Of a stretch of DNA of 64,000 nt, positions 1 through 8,265 are shown piece by piece (the first letter of the stretch is position 1; the number at the start of each line of letters is the position of its first letter). The notes beneath the pieces were generated by a model. It saw only the letters and a list, made by a program, of their open reading frames with translations, did not search any database and had not been told where the DNA came from. The DNA lies in NCBI RefSeq assembly GCF_949769225.1, contig NZ_CATKPB010000002.1. One strand, 5' to 3'. Origin of the DNA: Peptoniphilus_A genitalis. Its GTDB lineage: Bacteria; Bacillota; Clostridia; Tissierellales; Peptoniphilaceae. Position numbers and translations under genes: made by a program.

Positions 1-341
1 TTTTAATTTCTTCACATATCTTGGATGAAATTGAAAAAATATCGACTCACATTGGCATTCTAAAAAATGGAGCCTTAACTTACACTGGTTCATTAAAAGA
101 CTATAGGGACCTCCATCCACCAGTAATTGTTTTAAAAACTTCAGATAATCTTAAGGCCTCAAAGCTACTAGACCTTCCTGAGTCAAATATTATTGAGGAC
201 TATTTAGTTCTTGGAAACAAGAGTAAAGAAGAAGTTGCAAGAATAATAAAAAGTCTTGTCAATGACCTTGATATTTATAGGGTTGAAAAAAGAAAAGAAA
301 GTCTTGAAAAGTTATTTATTCAAGAAACAAGTGTAAGGTGA
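1..341 (+). CDS. ABC transporter ATP-binding protein, C-terminal part (LanF-like)
   Basis: The reading frame is already open at base 3, so the gene starts upstream of the window. The first visible residues, ISSHILDE, are the H-loop of an ABC ATPase with its switch histidine; Walker A, Walker B and the signature lie outside. The rest is the C-terminal domain usual for drug/lantibiotic-resistance ABC ATPases. Two integral membrane subunits follow after 4 and 9 bases, so this is the energising subunit of a three-gene exporter. The ATPase-permease-permease order and permease sizes match the LanF-LanE-LanG type that exports lantibiotics from the membrane. Substrate unknown: no lantibiotic gene is visible. 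Confidence 0.85.
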   Translation, partial: LISSHILDEIEKISTHIGILKNGALTYTGSLKDYRDLHPPVIVLKTSDNLKASKLLDLPESNIIEDYLVLGNKSKEEVARIIKSLVNDLDIYRVEKRKESLEKLFIQETSVR

Positions 342-345
342 TCTT

Positions 346-1101
346 ATGAAAAATTTAGAAATTAAAAAGAATAAGGGACTGAAATTAAATTTCACAATTT
401 TAATTTTATTTGCCATACATTTATTTTCTATCCTTATAGCCTTCAAGACAAAAGACTTTCAAGTTAATAAATATCCCCTTGCAAGGATATTAGATTCTTA
501 TTTAGCAATCTCTTTATTCTTTAATCCCATCGCTCTATCATCACTTGTTAAAAAAGTAATAGAGATTGAAGAGAAAAATAATATGTGGCAAATGCAAATA
601 AGTCTTGGCTTAAAAGTTCAGAAAATTTTATTGGATAAAATTAAAAACTTGTCTATAAAAGTTTTCTTAGTCCAAATTATTGAGTGGTTGATAATAATAT
701 TTTTAGCAAGTAAAAATACAAACTTTGAGTTAGATGTGGAGATAATAAAAAGAATAATAATTTACTTTTTAACAACTCTATCAATTAACATTTTAATGCT
801 ATTGATATTCACAATAATTGAGATTAAAAGTAAAAAGATTTACTTCTCCCTTTTCTTCTCAATTGTTGGAGCAATGTCTGGAATAATTACTATGCTAACA
901 TCAAAAATTTTATCGCAAATAAATCCCTTTGGACTCCTTGCTACTATCTTAAATATAAATTATGTAAAAGATGGACAAGTATACACACAGACTTTGAATA
1001 ATATAAATTATCTCACATTGTTTATAAGCTTAATTTATATAATCATAAGTCTAATTTACATCACAAGACTTAATAAATTTACACTCTCTAAGGATATATA
1101 G
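346..1101 (+). CDS. ABC-2 type permease, lantibiotic-protection LanE-like
   Basis: 251-residue hydrophobic protein with about six predicted membrane segments (first near residues 15-33, last near 220-240) separated by short Lys-rich loops, as in ABC-2 permeases of the EpiE/MutE group. It starts 4 bases after the ATPase stop, so the two are almost certainly translated from one mRNA, and a second permease follows 9 bases on. The likely role is the membrane half of an exporter for a membrane-active peptide. Family assignment rests on size, topology and operon order rather than a diagnostic motif, so substrate is not assignable. Confidence 0.7.
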   Translation: MKNLEIKKNKGLKLNFTILILFAIHLFSILIAFKTKDFQVNKYPLARILDSYLAISLFFNPIALSSLVKKVIEIEEKNNMWQMQISLGLKVQKILLDKIKNLSIKVFLVQIIEWLIIIFLASKNTNFELDVEIIKRIIIYFLTTLSINILMLLIFTIIEIKSKKIYFSLFFSIVGAMSGIITMLTSKILSQINPFGLLATILNINYVKDGQVYTQTLNNINYLTLFISLIYIIISLIYITRLNKFTLSKDI

Positions 1102-1110
1102 GAGGCATTC

Positions 1111-1824
1111 ATGTTAAAAATAGAATTTAAAAAATTAAAATTGTTTTCGCTCTTATCTACAGTATTGATAATTCCCTTGCTTGCAAATATTTTTGGGACT
1201 ATAAACTATTTACTAAATCAAGAGATCTTAAAAAACAAATGGGAAAGTCTTTGGACGCAAACATCCTTATTCTACTTTATGTTTTTTATAATCCCCCTTA
1301 TATCGATAATAGTTTCAAGTCTTTGGTCAGTTGAACACAAGGCAGGCTTAAAATTAATAAGAACAAGCCCAATAAAAAATATAAATTTCATCATGGCAAA
1401 GACTTTTATTGCCTTTATAATAATAGCCTTCACTCAAATTTACTTTTTATTACTATTTGTATTAAGTGGTAAATTTATATGTGGCTTTAACATTGAAGGA
1501 CTAGGTCTATACTCTTATTATATTGGAATAAGTATTCTATCCTCCCTTCCAATAATAGCTATAATGAATTATCTAAGTTTAAAAATAAAATCTCTAGGTC
1601 TAATAGTTCTTATGTCGGTCTTGATTTCAATTTTTGGCTTCGCCTTTGTAGCACAAAATATATTGCCACTATTTCAAAATATTATAGCTTCAAGCAAACT
1701 CGCTATAGCAACAAATCATTTTGACTTTATAAATATATCTGATGGAATAAAAATGTTTTTGTTTTCATTAATGGAAATCTTAATTTTTACAAAAAAATCA
1801 AATAAACTATTGAAGTATGAATAA
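1111..1824 (+). CDS. ABC-2 type permease, lantibiotic-protection LanG-like
   Basis: 237 residues, six predicted membrane segments, with an early hydrophilic stretch around 'SLWSVEHKAGLKLIRTSP', a feature I associate with MutG/EpiG-type permeases (VEHK.G..K.L...P). AGGAGG at 1101-1106 supports the ATG. It forms the third gene of the ATPase-permease-permease operon that starts left of the window. No clear terminator follows; the next signal is the metY promoter at 1864. Confidence 0.75.
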   Translation: MLKIEFKKLKLFSLLSTVLIIPLLANIFGTINYLLNQEILKNKWESLWTQTSLFYFMFFIIPLISIIVSSLWSVEHKAGLKLIRTSPIKNINFIMAKTFIAFIIIAFTQIYFLLLFVLSGKFICGFNIEGLGLYSYYIGISILSSLPIIAIMNYLSLKIKSLGLIVLMSVLISIFGFAFVAQNILPLFQNIIASSKLAIATNHFDFINISDGIKMFLFSLMEILIFTKKSNKLLKYE

Positions 1825-1863
1825 TAAAAAATATTTTTAAAATTAAATTTATTTAAAATATCC

Positions 1864-1892
1864 TTGACAAAAATATTTTATGTATTTATAAT
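1864..1892 (+). promoter_or_regulatory. sigma-A promoter of the metY T-box transcript
   Basis: TTGACA at 1864-1869, a 17-base spacer and TATAAT at 1887-1892: a consensus vegetative promoter. It lies just upstream of the structured leader, so transcription should begin near 1899 and run through the T-box into metY. Confidence 0.85.
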
Positions 1893-1904
1893 TCCATTCA
1901 TAGA

Positions 1905-2160
1905 CTTTGAAGAGGAGAGTACATTGTAAAAGTTTTTACAGAGAGGTTTCGCTTGGTGAAAGAAATCAAAATGGATACTTTGGAACATGGCCTTGGAGTT
2001 ATCGCACCGAGACAAGAGTTTAGGCTGCGACAGGTACGCCTGTTATAGCGTTCGGAGTATGTTGGTACTCTATGAGGTTATTTTAGCGATAAAATAATAA
2101 AAAAAGGTGGTAACACGAAGCTCAAGCTTTCGTCCTTTATGGGACGGGAGCTTTTTTTAT
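1905..2160 (+). promoter_or_regulatory. T-box riboswitch, predicted methionine-specific
   Basis: A typical T-box leader. Stem I elements are the GAGGAGAGTA stretch near 1910, AGAGAGG near 1940, a TTGGTGAA distal-loop region near 1955, and 'GAAC ATG GCCTTGGAGT'. The probable specifier is ATG at 1987-1989, followed by the usual purine. The antiterminator bulge GGTGGTAACACG is at 2106-2117; its TGGT pairs with the ACCA end expected for tRNA-Met. It is followed by a GAAGCTC/GAGCTTTTTTT terminator. Uncharged tRNA-Met should stabilise the antiterminator and switch on metY. The match between specifier and downstream gene supports the reading. A nearby ATG at 1971 is a less well placed alternative. 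Confidence 0.93.
2117..2160 (+). terminator. T-box regulated intrinsic terminator
   Basis: GAAGCTC pairs with GAGCTT (arms near 2117-2123 and 2147-2153) around an inner GTCC/GGAC stem, followed by a run of seven T. The 5' arm adjoins the T-box bulge, so it is mutually exclusive with the antiterminator. Confidence 0.88.
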
Positions 2161-2232
2161 TTTATAAAAGCTTCAAATATAAATTATTTCCTTTTGAGCT
2201 GCCGACAAGTATATAAAATCTAGGAGGATAAA

Positions 2233-3513
2233 ATGACAAAGAAAAATTTAGGAACCTTATGTGTGCAAGCAGGATATGAACCAAAAAATGGCGAACCAAG
2301 AGTTGTGCCAATAGTTCAATCCACAACCTTTAAATACGATTCATCTGAGCAAATGGCAAATCTTTTTGACCTAAAAGAAGCAGGATATTTCTACACAAGA
2401 CTTGCCAACCCAACAAATGATGCAGTTGCAAATAAAATTACAGCCCTTGAAGGTGGTGTTGCAGGAATATTAACTTCATCAGGACAAGCAGCAAACTTCT
2501 ATGCCCTACTTAACATTGTAAGTGCAGGCGACCACATAGTAGCATCATCAGCAATCTATGGTGGAACATACAACCTAATTGCCAACACAATGAAAAAGCT
2601 TGGCATTGAAGCAACTTTTGTTGAACCAGATGTTAGCCTTGAGGAATTAAATAAGGCCTTTAAAGAAAATACAAAAGCAGTATTTGGTGAAACTCTTTCC
2701 AACCCATCACTAAGTGTTTTGGATATTGAAACTTTTGCAAAAGCTGCCCACGATCACGGTGTTCCACTTATTGTTGACAACACCTTCCCTACACCAATTT
2801 TCTTAAGACCAATTGAATGGGGAGCTGATATTGTAACCCACTCAACAACAAAGTACATGAATGGATTTGCCAACTCAGTTGGTGGTGTTGTTGTTGACTC
2901 AGGTAATTTTGATTGGTCAAAACACAAGGACAAGTTCCCTGGACTAACTGAACCAGATGAGTCCTATCACGGAGTTGTCTATACAGAAACCTTTGGCAAG
3001 GGAGCCTATATAACTAAGATGACAACAACTTTAATGAGAGACTTAGGAAGTATTCCTTCCCCACAGAACTCTTTTTATTTAGGAATCGGACTTGAAACCC
3101 TACACCTAAGGATGCCAAGACACTACGAAAATGCACTAGCACTTGCTAAATATTTAAAGGCTAACGACAAAATTTCTTGGATTACCTTCCCAGGTCTTGA
3201 AGGCGACTCACAATATGAACTCGCACAAAAATATTTGCCAGATGGATCCTGCGGAGTAATTGCCTTTGGTATTAATGGTGGAAGAGAAGCTGCAACAAAA
3301 TTCATGGATAGCTTAAAGCTTGCAGCAGTTGTAACCCACGTTGCCGACTCAAGAACTTGCGTCCTTCACCCTGCATCAACAACTCATAGACAAATGAATG
3401 ACGAGGAACTTGCTCACGCTGGCATTAGCCCTGACCTAATAAGAATGTCAGTGGGCATAGAAGATGCTGAAGACATCATTAAAGACGTAGAACAAGCACT
3501 AGCAAACTTATAA
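2233..3513 (+). CDS. metY: O-acetylhomoserine aminocarboxypropyltransferase (sulfhydrylase)
   Basis: 426-residue PLP enzyme of the Cys/Met metabolism family, full length. It joins O-acetylhomoserine with sulfide to give homocysteine, the direct-sulfhydrylation route to methionine. The PLP lysine is in HSTTKYMNGF (about residue 208), preceded by the phosphate-binding stretch 'LTSSGQAA' and the aspartate region 'LIVDNTFPTP'. The lengthy insert around residues 235-275 is usual for MetY as opposed to the shorter cystathionine enzymes. AGGAGG at 2222-2227 fixes the ATG. Expression is predicted to be controlled by the upstream tRNA-Met T-box, which agrees with this function. Confidence 0.94.
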   Translation: MTKKNLGTLCVQAGYEPKNGEPRVVPIVQSTTFKYDSSEQMANLFDLKEAGYFYTRLANPTNDAVANKITALEGGVAGILTSSGQAANFYALLNIVSAGDHIVASSAIYGGTYNLIANTMKKLGIEATFVEPDVSLEELNKAFKENTKAVFGETLSNPSLSVLDIETFAKAAHDHGVPLIVDNTFPTPIFLRPIEWGADIVTHSTTKYMNGFANSVGGVVVDSGNFDWSKHKDKFPGLTEPDESYHGVVYTETFGKGAYITKMTTTLMRDLGSIPSPQNSFYLGIGLETLHLRMPRHYENALALAKYLKANDKISWITFPGLEGDSQYELAQKYLPDGSCGVIAFGINGGREAATKFMDSLKLAAVVTHVADSRTCVLHPASTTHRQMNDEELAHAGISPDLIRMSVGIEDAEDIIKDVEQALANL

Positions 3514-3562
3514 TAAATAAAAAAATATACTTTAAAATAGAAAACTCTTTTAAAATTCTTAC

Positions 3563-3607
3563 AAAAACTTCCCTATAAGATAAATTTCTTATGGGGAAGT
3601 TTTTTCT
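3563..3607 (+). terminator. intrinsic terminator of metY
   Basis: AAACTTCCC and GGGGAAGTTT flank a loop of about 20 bases and run into TTTTTT at 3600-3605. Confidence 0.85.
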
Positions 3608-3611
3608 TTTT

Positions 3612-3648
3612 ACAAGTAAAAAAGAACTTAGCTCTTAACTAAGTTCTT
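3612..3648 (-). terminator. intrinsic terminator of the secreted repeat protein
   Basis: AAGAACTTAG and CTAAGTTCTT form a 10-bp perfect stem at 3622-3648. Read on the minus strand it is followed by TTTTTTACTT, ten bases after the stop of the gene at 3658. Confidence 0.88.
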
Positions 3649-3657
3649 AAAAAGTTT

Positions 3658-5541
3658 TTATTTATTTAAGTTTATTTCTACTGTCTTGTTATCTCCATCC
3701 CACTCAATGTTTTGGTCTATGCCGTCTTTTGTGTTTCCATTTGTAAGCCCAAAGACATTGGCTACGTTAGAAATTGGAAGTAATATTCTTCCATTGATGT
3801 TTAGTGGTTTAGAGTCCATCTTGATGACTTTGCCATTGGAAAGGACTATTTCATTTCCATCGATTTGGATTTTTGCAACTAGACCCTTGTTTGTAAAGAT
3901 TGCAGTCCTAGTTTGTGGATCCCACTCAACTTTTGCCCCAATCATTTCTGCAAGACTTCTAAGTGGAAGCATAAGCCTGTCATTTTTTATAAGAGGCTTA
4001 ACATCCATTTGTCTTTTAATAACTTGCCCATTTATAAGAACTTCGTATTCTCCACTATTTATAGTCAAAGTATATTTTGGGGTCTTAGAAAGATTTTCTG
4101 TCTTTGATTCTTTCTTTGTTTCTTTTGTGCTAGTTCTTGTATAAACCTTATTAGAAGAAGACTTATTTTCATTGGATTTTATTCTTGGAAAAGTATTATT
4201 AGACTTCTTGTTGTTTTTATTATCCTCTACCCTTGAATTATCCTTTGGCTTATTTTCTTCTTGTGGTTTTTCTTTCTTGTCTTCTGCCTTTGAATTATCT
4301 TTAGGTTTATTTTCTTTTTCTGGTATTTCTTTCTTGTCTTCTGCTTTTGAATTATCCTTTGGTTTATTTTCTTTTTCTGGTATTTCTTTCTTGTCTTCTG
4401 CTTTTGAATTATCCTTTGGTTTATTTTCTTTTTCTGGTATTTCTTTCTTGTCCTCTTCTTTCCCAGGACCAGGCTTTACTTCAGGATTAGGGTTTTCTTC
4501 TATCTTACTCCTAGTCCATATTCCCTCAAAATTTTTATTTTCACTTACAGAAACAGATTTTGTAGGATTCCAATCCTTAAATTTCCACTCATACTTATTC
4601 TCTCCACTGTTTTCTTTTATTGTATCTTCAAACTTATTAGGCTCAAAAGCTTCTCCCTCTTTAATTTTTTGCTCTTGAGGTAGTTTATCCTTTATAGCTT
4701 GAGGTAATTTATCAAATTCAATACTTTTTCTTGAATCTCTGTCATAGCCAACAAATTTGAAAGTCATTGTAAATAACTTACTTGCAGTTGCTGTAAAAGA
4801 TTTATTATCTTCTTTAACCTTATAATCTCCAGGTTGCCATTTTACATCAGTGTAGTTTTCATTAATAGGTTTAGCACTTATATTATCAAAAATATTTTTC
4901 TTTGTCACTAATAGCTTGTATTCAGAAACATCAGTCCCTGGTTTAACTTTATAGGTCCTATAAGGAACAGGCTTTTCTTTGTTGCCAATTTTTTCTTCTT
5001 TATCTAAAGAAACCTTAACTCCTTCACCTAAAAAGAAATTAGTTTTAATTGCATCCTTAGGCGCGTTAGCGTTGTCTGCAGATGTAACCTTGTTTATAAC
5101 AAGTAAGTTTTGTCCATTTAATATTACTTCTGAATTATCTGAAAATTTGACCTTAAGTCTTCCCTTCCAATTCTTCTCTGAACTAGCAGAAGTATTTCGA
5201 TTATCAAGATCTGTAACAACAGCATCTTTTAAATAATTTTTGAATTCTTCTTTTTCCTCTTTTAACTTAACGCCATCTTTCCAATTTACTTTATCTTCTT
5301 CCCATACAGTGATATCCTTAGCCTCTAATTTGCCTTCTATCTTTTTGGCAATTGTATCTTCCTTAGCTTTATTATCTGCACCAGCTTCACTTTGGAAACC
5401 ATCTCCACCATTAGGTAGACTTACCTTCTCTAGGACTTGAGAATTTGCACTAACATCATTATCAGGCAAAGCAAAGGTGTTAACCGGAAATGAAAGCCCA
5501 AATAACAAAGTAGCCATAGTAGTTGCTAAAACTTTTTTCAT
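3658..5541 (-). CDS. secreted repeat protein with C-terminal copper amine oxidase N-terminal-like domain
   Basis: 627 residues. A signal peptide occupies about residues 1-25 (MKKVLATTMATLLFGLSFPV, cleavage near NTFA). A long acidic/Lys-rich region follows, with a SHIRT/InlB-like beta module around 270-350 ending 'NFEGIWTR'. Next comes a 19-residue repeat (PKDNSKAEDKKEIPEKENK, about 3.5 copies) likely to span the wall. The C-terminal ~130 residues resemble the Cu_amine_oxidN1 domain ('PLIKNDRLMLPLRSLAEMIG' and 'GRILLPISNVANVFG'), which in Firmicutes is common in secreted wall-associated proteins and is not an oxidase. I chose ATG 5541 because GGAGG (5547-5551) lies 5 bases upstream; the ATG at 5553 overlaps that site. 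Ligand unknown. Confidence 0.85.
   Translation of the reverse strand: MKKVLATTMATLLFGLSFPVNTFALPDNDVSANSQVLEKVSLPNGGDGFQSEAGADNKAKEDTIAKKIEGKLEAKDITVWEEDKVNWKDGVKLKEEKEEFKNYLKDAVVTDLDNRNTSASSEKNWKGRLKVKFSDNSEVILNGQNLLVINKVTSADNANAPKDAIKTNFFLGEGVKVSLDKEEKIGNKEKPVPYRTYKVKPGTDVSEYKLLVTKKNIFDNISAKPINENYTDVKWQPGDYKVKEDNKSFTATASKLFTMTFKFVGYDRDSRKSIEFDKLPQAIKDKLPQEQKIKEGEAFEPNKFEDTIKENSGENKYEWKFKDWNPTKSVSVSENKNFEGIWTRSKIEENPNPEVKPGPGKEEDKKEIPEKENKPKDNSKAEDKKEIPEKENKPKDNSKAEDKKEIPEKENKPKDNSKAEDKKEKPQEENKPKDNSRVEDNKNNKKSNNTFPRIKSNENKSSSNKVYTRTSTKETKKESKTENLSKTPKYTLTINSGEYEVLINGQVIKRQMDVKPLIKNDRLMLPLRSLAEMIGAKVEWDPQTRTAIFTNKGLVAKIQIDGNEIVLSNGKVIKMDSKPLNINGRILLPISNVANVFGLTNGNTKDGIDQNIEWDGDNKTVEINLNK
4264..4450 (-). 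repeat. 57-bp in-frame tandem repeat, about 3.5 copies
   Basis: A unit of 57 bases coding for the 19-residue Pro/Lys/Glu-rich repeat is present about three and a half times with only a few third-position changes, and decays at both ends. Copy number is prone to slippage. Antisense open frames over it are repeat artefacts. Confidence 0.9.
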
Positions 5542-5553
5542 GTTTTCCTCCAT

Positions 5554-5857
5554 AAATTTTATGATTTGTATCTTTCATAAATTAAATACATGCCTTAAAT
5601 TAAATCAAAGACAATAAAATATTTGAATTTATAGAATTAATATAAATTGCCTACTACTTTATATTAACTTACATAAATAATAAATATTCAAAAATATTTA
5701 ACTAAATGTAATGATACAGGAGTTATTTTAGCATAGGTTTCCCTTTAGATAAATAAAAAATATTTTCAAAAAATAAAAATTTAACATTTCTTTGACATTG
5801 ATACTATAAATTTAATTTATACATAAGTTTCTTTTTTGATAAGTTATAAATTTTTTT
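5554..5857. other. AT-rich intergenic region
   Basis: About 300 bases without a credible gene on either strand. It must contain the promoter of the minus-strand secreted protein, but no hexamer pair stands out from the AT-rich background. A plus-strand TTGACA near 5793 has no good partner. Confidence 0.5.
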
Positions 5858-5893
5858 AAGAAAAAAATAACCCCGATTATGTATCAGGGTTAT
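5858..5893 (-). terminator. intrinsic terminator of the AAA ATPase gene
   Basis: AATAACCC and GGGTTATT form an 8-bp stem at 5866-5893; on the minus strand it ends in TTTTTTT, just after the ATPase stop. Confidence 0.85.
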
Positions 5894-5895
5894 TG

Positions 5896-6630
5896 TCAAT
5901 CATCGAATAAAAAATTCATCATTCTTTCTGGATCATCTAAGAAGGCTTTAGTCACACTATAGGATTCTGTTTCCTTGTAGGACTTCTTCTCTATGCCAGC
6001 TTCGCTAAATTCATAAATATCTGCATTGGGATAGGCAAGTATAATTGGCGAATGACTTGCAATTATAAATTGAGTATCTTTTTTTACCAATTCATCTATT
6101 ATGCAGAGTAGCGACATCTGTGACGTTGGGGAAAGTGCAGCTTCTGGTTCATCGAGTAGGTAGATTCCTCTGGGCCTAAATCTATTTAGGATGAGGGACC
6201 TAAAACTCTCGCCATGGGATTGGTCATGAAGTGACTTACCTCCATAGGAATCATAAAAATTTGTGAAACCAGAGCTTGCGAGCTCCTCAACTTCTGTTGC
6301 AAGATTGTAAAAAGATTCAGCTCTTAAAAAAAATCCATCCTCTTCTCTTCTTGATCCTCTAGCAATTTCTAAGAGCTTTCCAAGTTCTGAATGAGTTTCT
6401 TTTGTGGCGAAGTTAAAATTTTTGGATCCACCTTCTGGGTTGAGGCCTAGGGCAACAGCTATGGCTTCAAGAAGAGTTGACTTACCACTTCCATTTTCTC
6501 CTACAAAAAAAGTTACAGGCTTATGGATTTTAATTCCCTGAAAATTTTTTAATGAAGGAATATTTCTTAGGTATGAATATTCTTCGAAGTCTTCTATATT
6601 TATTTTATAAATTTCTTTTAAGTATTCCAT
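5896..6630 (-). CDS. AAA family ATPase, SbcC/RecF-like
   Basis: 244 residues with Walker A GENGSGKST (about residue 46), an ABC-signature-like stretch 'SHGESFRSL' and Walker B 'GIYLLDEPEAALSP' with catalytic Glu, then the His switch 'IIASHSP'. This order is typical of the short AAA_21/AAA_23 ATPases related to RecF/SMC heads, but without a coiled-coil insert. Such stand-alone proteins have no agreed function and some act in defence or DNA repair. It is divergent from the HerA-like gene at 6741, with 110 bases between. GAGG upstream supports the start. Confidence 0.8.
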   Translation of the reverse strand: MEYLKEIYKINIEDFEEYSYLRNIPSLKNFQGIKIHKPVTFFVGENGSGKSTLLEAIAVALGLNPEGGSKNFNFATKETHSELGKLLEIARGSRREEDGFFLRAESFYNLATEVEELASSGFTNFYDSYGGKSLHDQSHGESFRSLILNRFRPRGIYLLDEPEAALSPTSQMSLLCIIDELVKKDTQFIIASHSPIILAYPNADIYEFSEAGIEKKSYKETESYSVTKAFLDDPERMMNFLFDD

Positions 6631-6697
6631 GGTATGACCTCACAATCTTTAATCAATTATATCATTTTTAAAAATTTATTTTATCAAGTCTTTTCTC

Positions 6698-6706
6698 TGC
6701 TATAAT
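6698..6706 (+). promoter_or_regulatory. extended -10 promoter of the HerA-like gene
   Basis: TGCTATAAT (TG at 6698-6699, TATAAT 6701-6706) is a textbook extended -10, placed 34 bases before the start codon; no good -35 is seen. Confidence 0.55.
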
Positions 6707-6740
6707 AAACTTAGATTATAAAGCTAATTAGGAGGCTCTT

Positions 6741-8207
6741 ATGGATAAAATTTTAATTGGAAAGGGTAAGTTTGAAAATTACATTCTTCTCAACAAGGTG
6801 AACAGGCATGGACTTATTAGTGGAGCAACAGGATCCGGAAAGACTGTTACACTTAAGGTCTTAACTGAAGGTTTATCTGATGCTGGTGTCCCAAGTATTC
6901 TTGCTGATGTCAAAGGAGACCTTGTAAATATTTCTAAGCCTGGAGAAATGAATGACAAGCTATGGTCAAGGCTTAATGAACTGGTTTTAGATGATTTTGA
7001 TTTTAAGCCCTACCCTCTTAACATTTGGGATGTATATCAAGAAGGAGGAATTCCTCTTAGGGTAACTATTTCTGAAATGGGTCCTCTCATGCTTTCAAAT
7101 ATCTTAGGCCTCAATGATACTCAAATGGGAGTTTTAAATATTGTCTTTAAGGTTGCCGACAGTGAAGGACTTCTCTTAATTGATTTAAAAGACTTAAAGG
7201 AAGTTATAAATTATGTAAGTGATAACCGTGAGGTCGTTAGCAAAAATTTTGGGAATGTTGCTAGCCAAAGCTTGTCTGCTATTTCAAGAAAATTGCTCTT
7301 CCTAGAAGATGCTGGTGGAGATTTATTCTTTGGAGAACCAGCAATCGACATCAATGACTTGATTAAAACTGATTCAGAGGGCAGGGGTCTTGTAAATATT
7401 TTAAAGGCAGATAAGCTTATTACAAATCCTCTTCTCTATTCAATGTTACTACTATATCTTCTATCAGAAATTTATGAAAACTTCCCAGAAGTTGGTGACT
7501 TGGATAAGCCTAAATTGGTTTTCTTCTTTGACGAAGCCCACTTACTTTTTAAAAATACACCTAATGTTTTAAAGGATAAAATAATTCAAGTGGTAAGACT
7601 TGTTCGCAGTAAGGGTGTTGGAGTATTTTTCATAACACAAAACCCCTTGGATATTCCTGAAGAAGTTTCTTCTCAACTTTCCAACAGGATTATCCATCAG
7701 CTAAGAGCTTACTCTCCTAAAGAATTAAAAACTATTAAGTCTGTTGCTGATAGCTTTAGACAAGATGAGTCAATAGACTTAAAAGAAGAAATTATAAATT
7801 TAAGGACTGGAGAGGCAATAGTATCCTTCCCTGATGAAACTGGTGCACCAAGCTTTGCAGACAGAGCTTTAATCTTGCCACCTCATTCCTCCTTCTCGAA
7901 CCTTAATGATATGGAATTAAAATCAATAGTTGAGTCTTCTTCCCTCTACTCTAAATATAAAAATTCTATTGATAGGGAGTCTGCTTATGAAGTTCTTAAA
8001 GATAGGATTGAGAGAGAAAAAATTGATAAGGCTCGTGAAGAAGAATATGAACTTAGAAGAAAAGAACTTGAGAAAGAAAGGAAGTCTTCTCGCAAGCAAA
8101 AGTCCTACATCGACAAGGGGATTGACTCCATGTTGGGAACAATAACAAGATCCATTGGACGTGAAATAGCTAGAGGGTTACTTGGTTCAATGAAAAAGAG
8201 AAGATAA
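6741..8207 (+). CDS. HerA-like ATPase (DUF853, helicase-like)
   Basis: 488 residues. Walker A GATGSGKT lies near residue 32, Walker B 'LVFFFDEAHLLF' near 255, and a sensor-like 'GVFFITQNP' follows, with an arginine-rich C-terminal helix ending in KKRR. This matches the DUF853/HerA-like group (homologous to archaeal HerA and FtsK-type hexameric ATPases), proposed to move DNA but of unproven role in bacteria. Residues 420-455 form a charged helix (KIDKAREEEYELRRKELEK). AGGAGG at 6731-6736 fixes the start. Unlike HerA-NurA or HerA-Sir2 defence pairs, no nuclease or Sir2 gene is adjacent; its neighbour is an AAA ATPase on the other strand. Confidence 0.85.
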   Translation: MDKILIGKGKFENYILLNKVNRHGLISGATGSGKTVTLKVLTEGLSDAGVPSILADVKGDLVNISKPGEMNDKLWSRLNELVLDDFDFKPYPLNIWDVYQEGGIPLRVTISEMGPLMLSNILGLNDTQMGVLNIVFKVADSEGLLLIDLKDLKEVINYVSDNREVVSKNFGNVASQSLSAISRKLLFLEDAGGDLFFGEPAIDINDLIKTDSEGRGLVNILKADKLITNPLLYSMLLLYLLSEIYENFPEVGDLDKPKLVFFFDEAHLLFKNTPNVLKDKIIQVVRLVRSKGVGVFFITQNPLDIPEEVSSQLSNRIIHQLRAYSPKELKTIKSVADSFRQDESIDLKEEIINLRTGEAIVSFPDETGAPSFADRALILPPHSSFSNLNDMELKSIVESSSLYSKYKNSIDRESAYEVLKDRIEREKIDKAREEEYELRRKELEKERKSSRKQKSYIDKGIDSMLGTITRSIGREIARGLLGSMKKRR

Positions 8208-8220
8208 ATATTTTTGAAAT

Positions 8221-8265
8221 TAAAAAAGACTGGATGAAACTTTTAATCTCTCCAGTCTTTTTTTA
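8221..8265. terminator. bidirectional intrinsic terminator
   Basis: AAAAAAGACTGGA and TCCAGTCTTTTTTT give a stem with A-run before and T-run after, so it can end both the HerA-like gene from the left and the YkvI gene from the right. It overlaps the YkvI stop. Confidence 0.85.

Noticed and set aside
4172..4678. 168-codon plus-strand open frame rich in Leu/Ser/Phe
   Set aside because: Antisense of the Lys/Glu/Pro repeat of the secreted protein; open only because of biased codons, no RBS.
5793..5822. TTGACA with AT-rich downstream as plus-strand promoter
   Set aside because: No acceptable -10 at proper spacing and no plus-strand gene to serve before 6741, which has its own -10.
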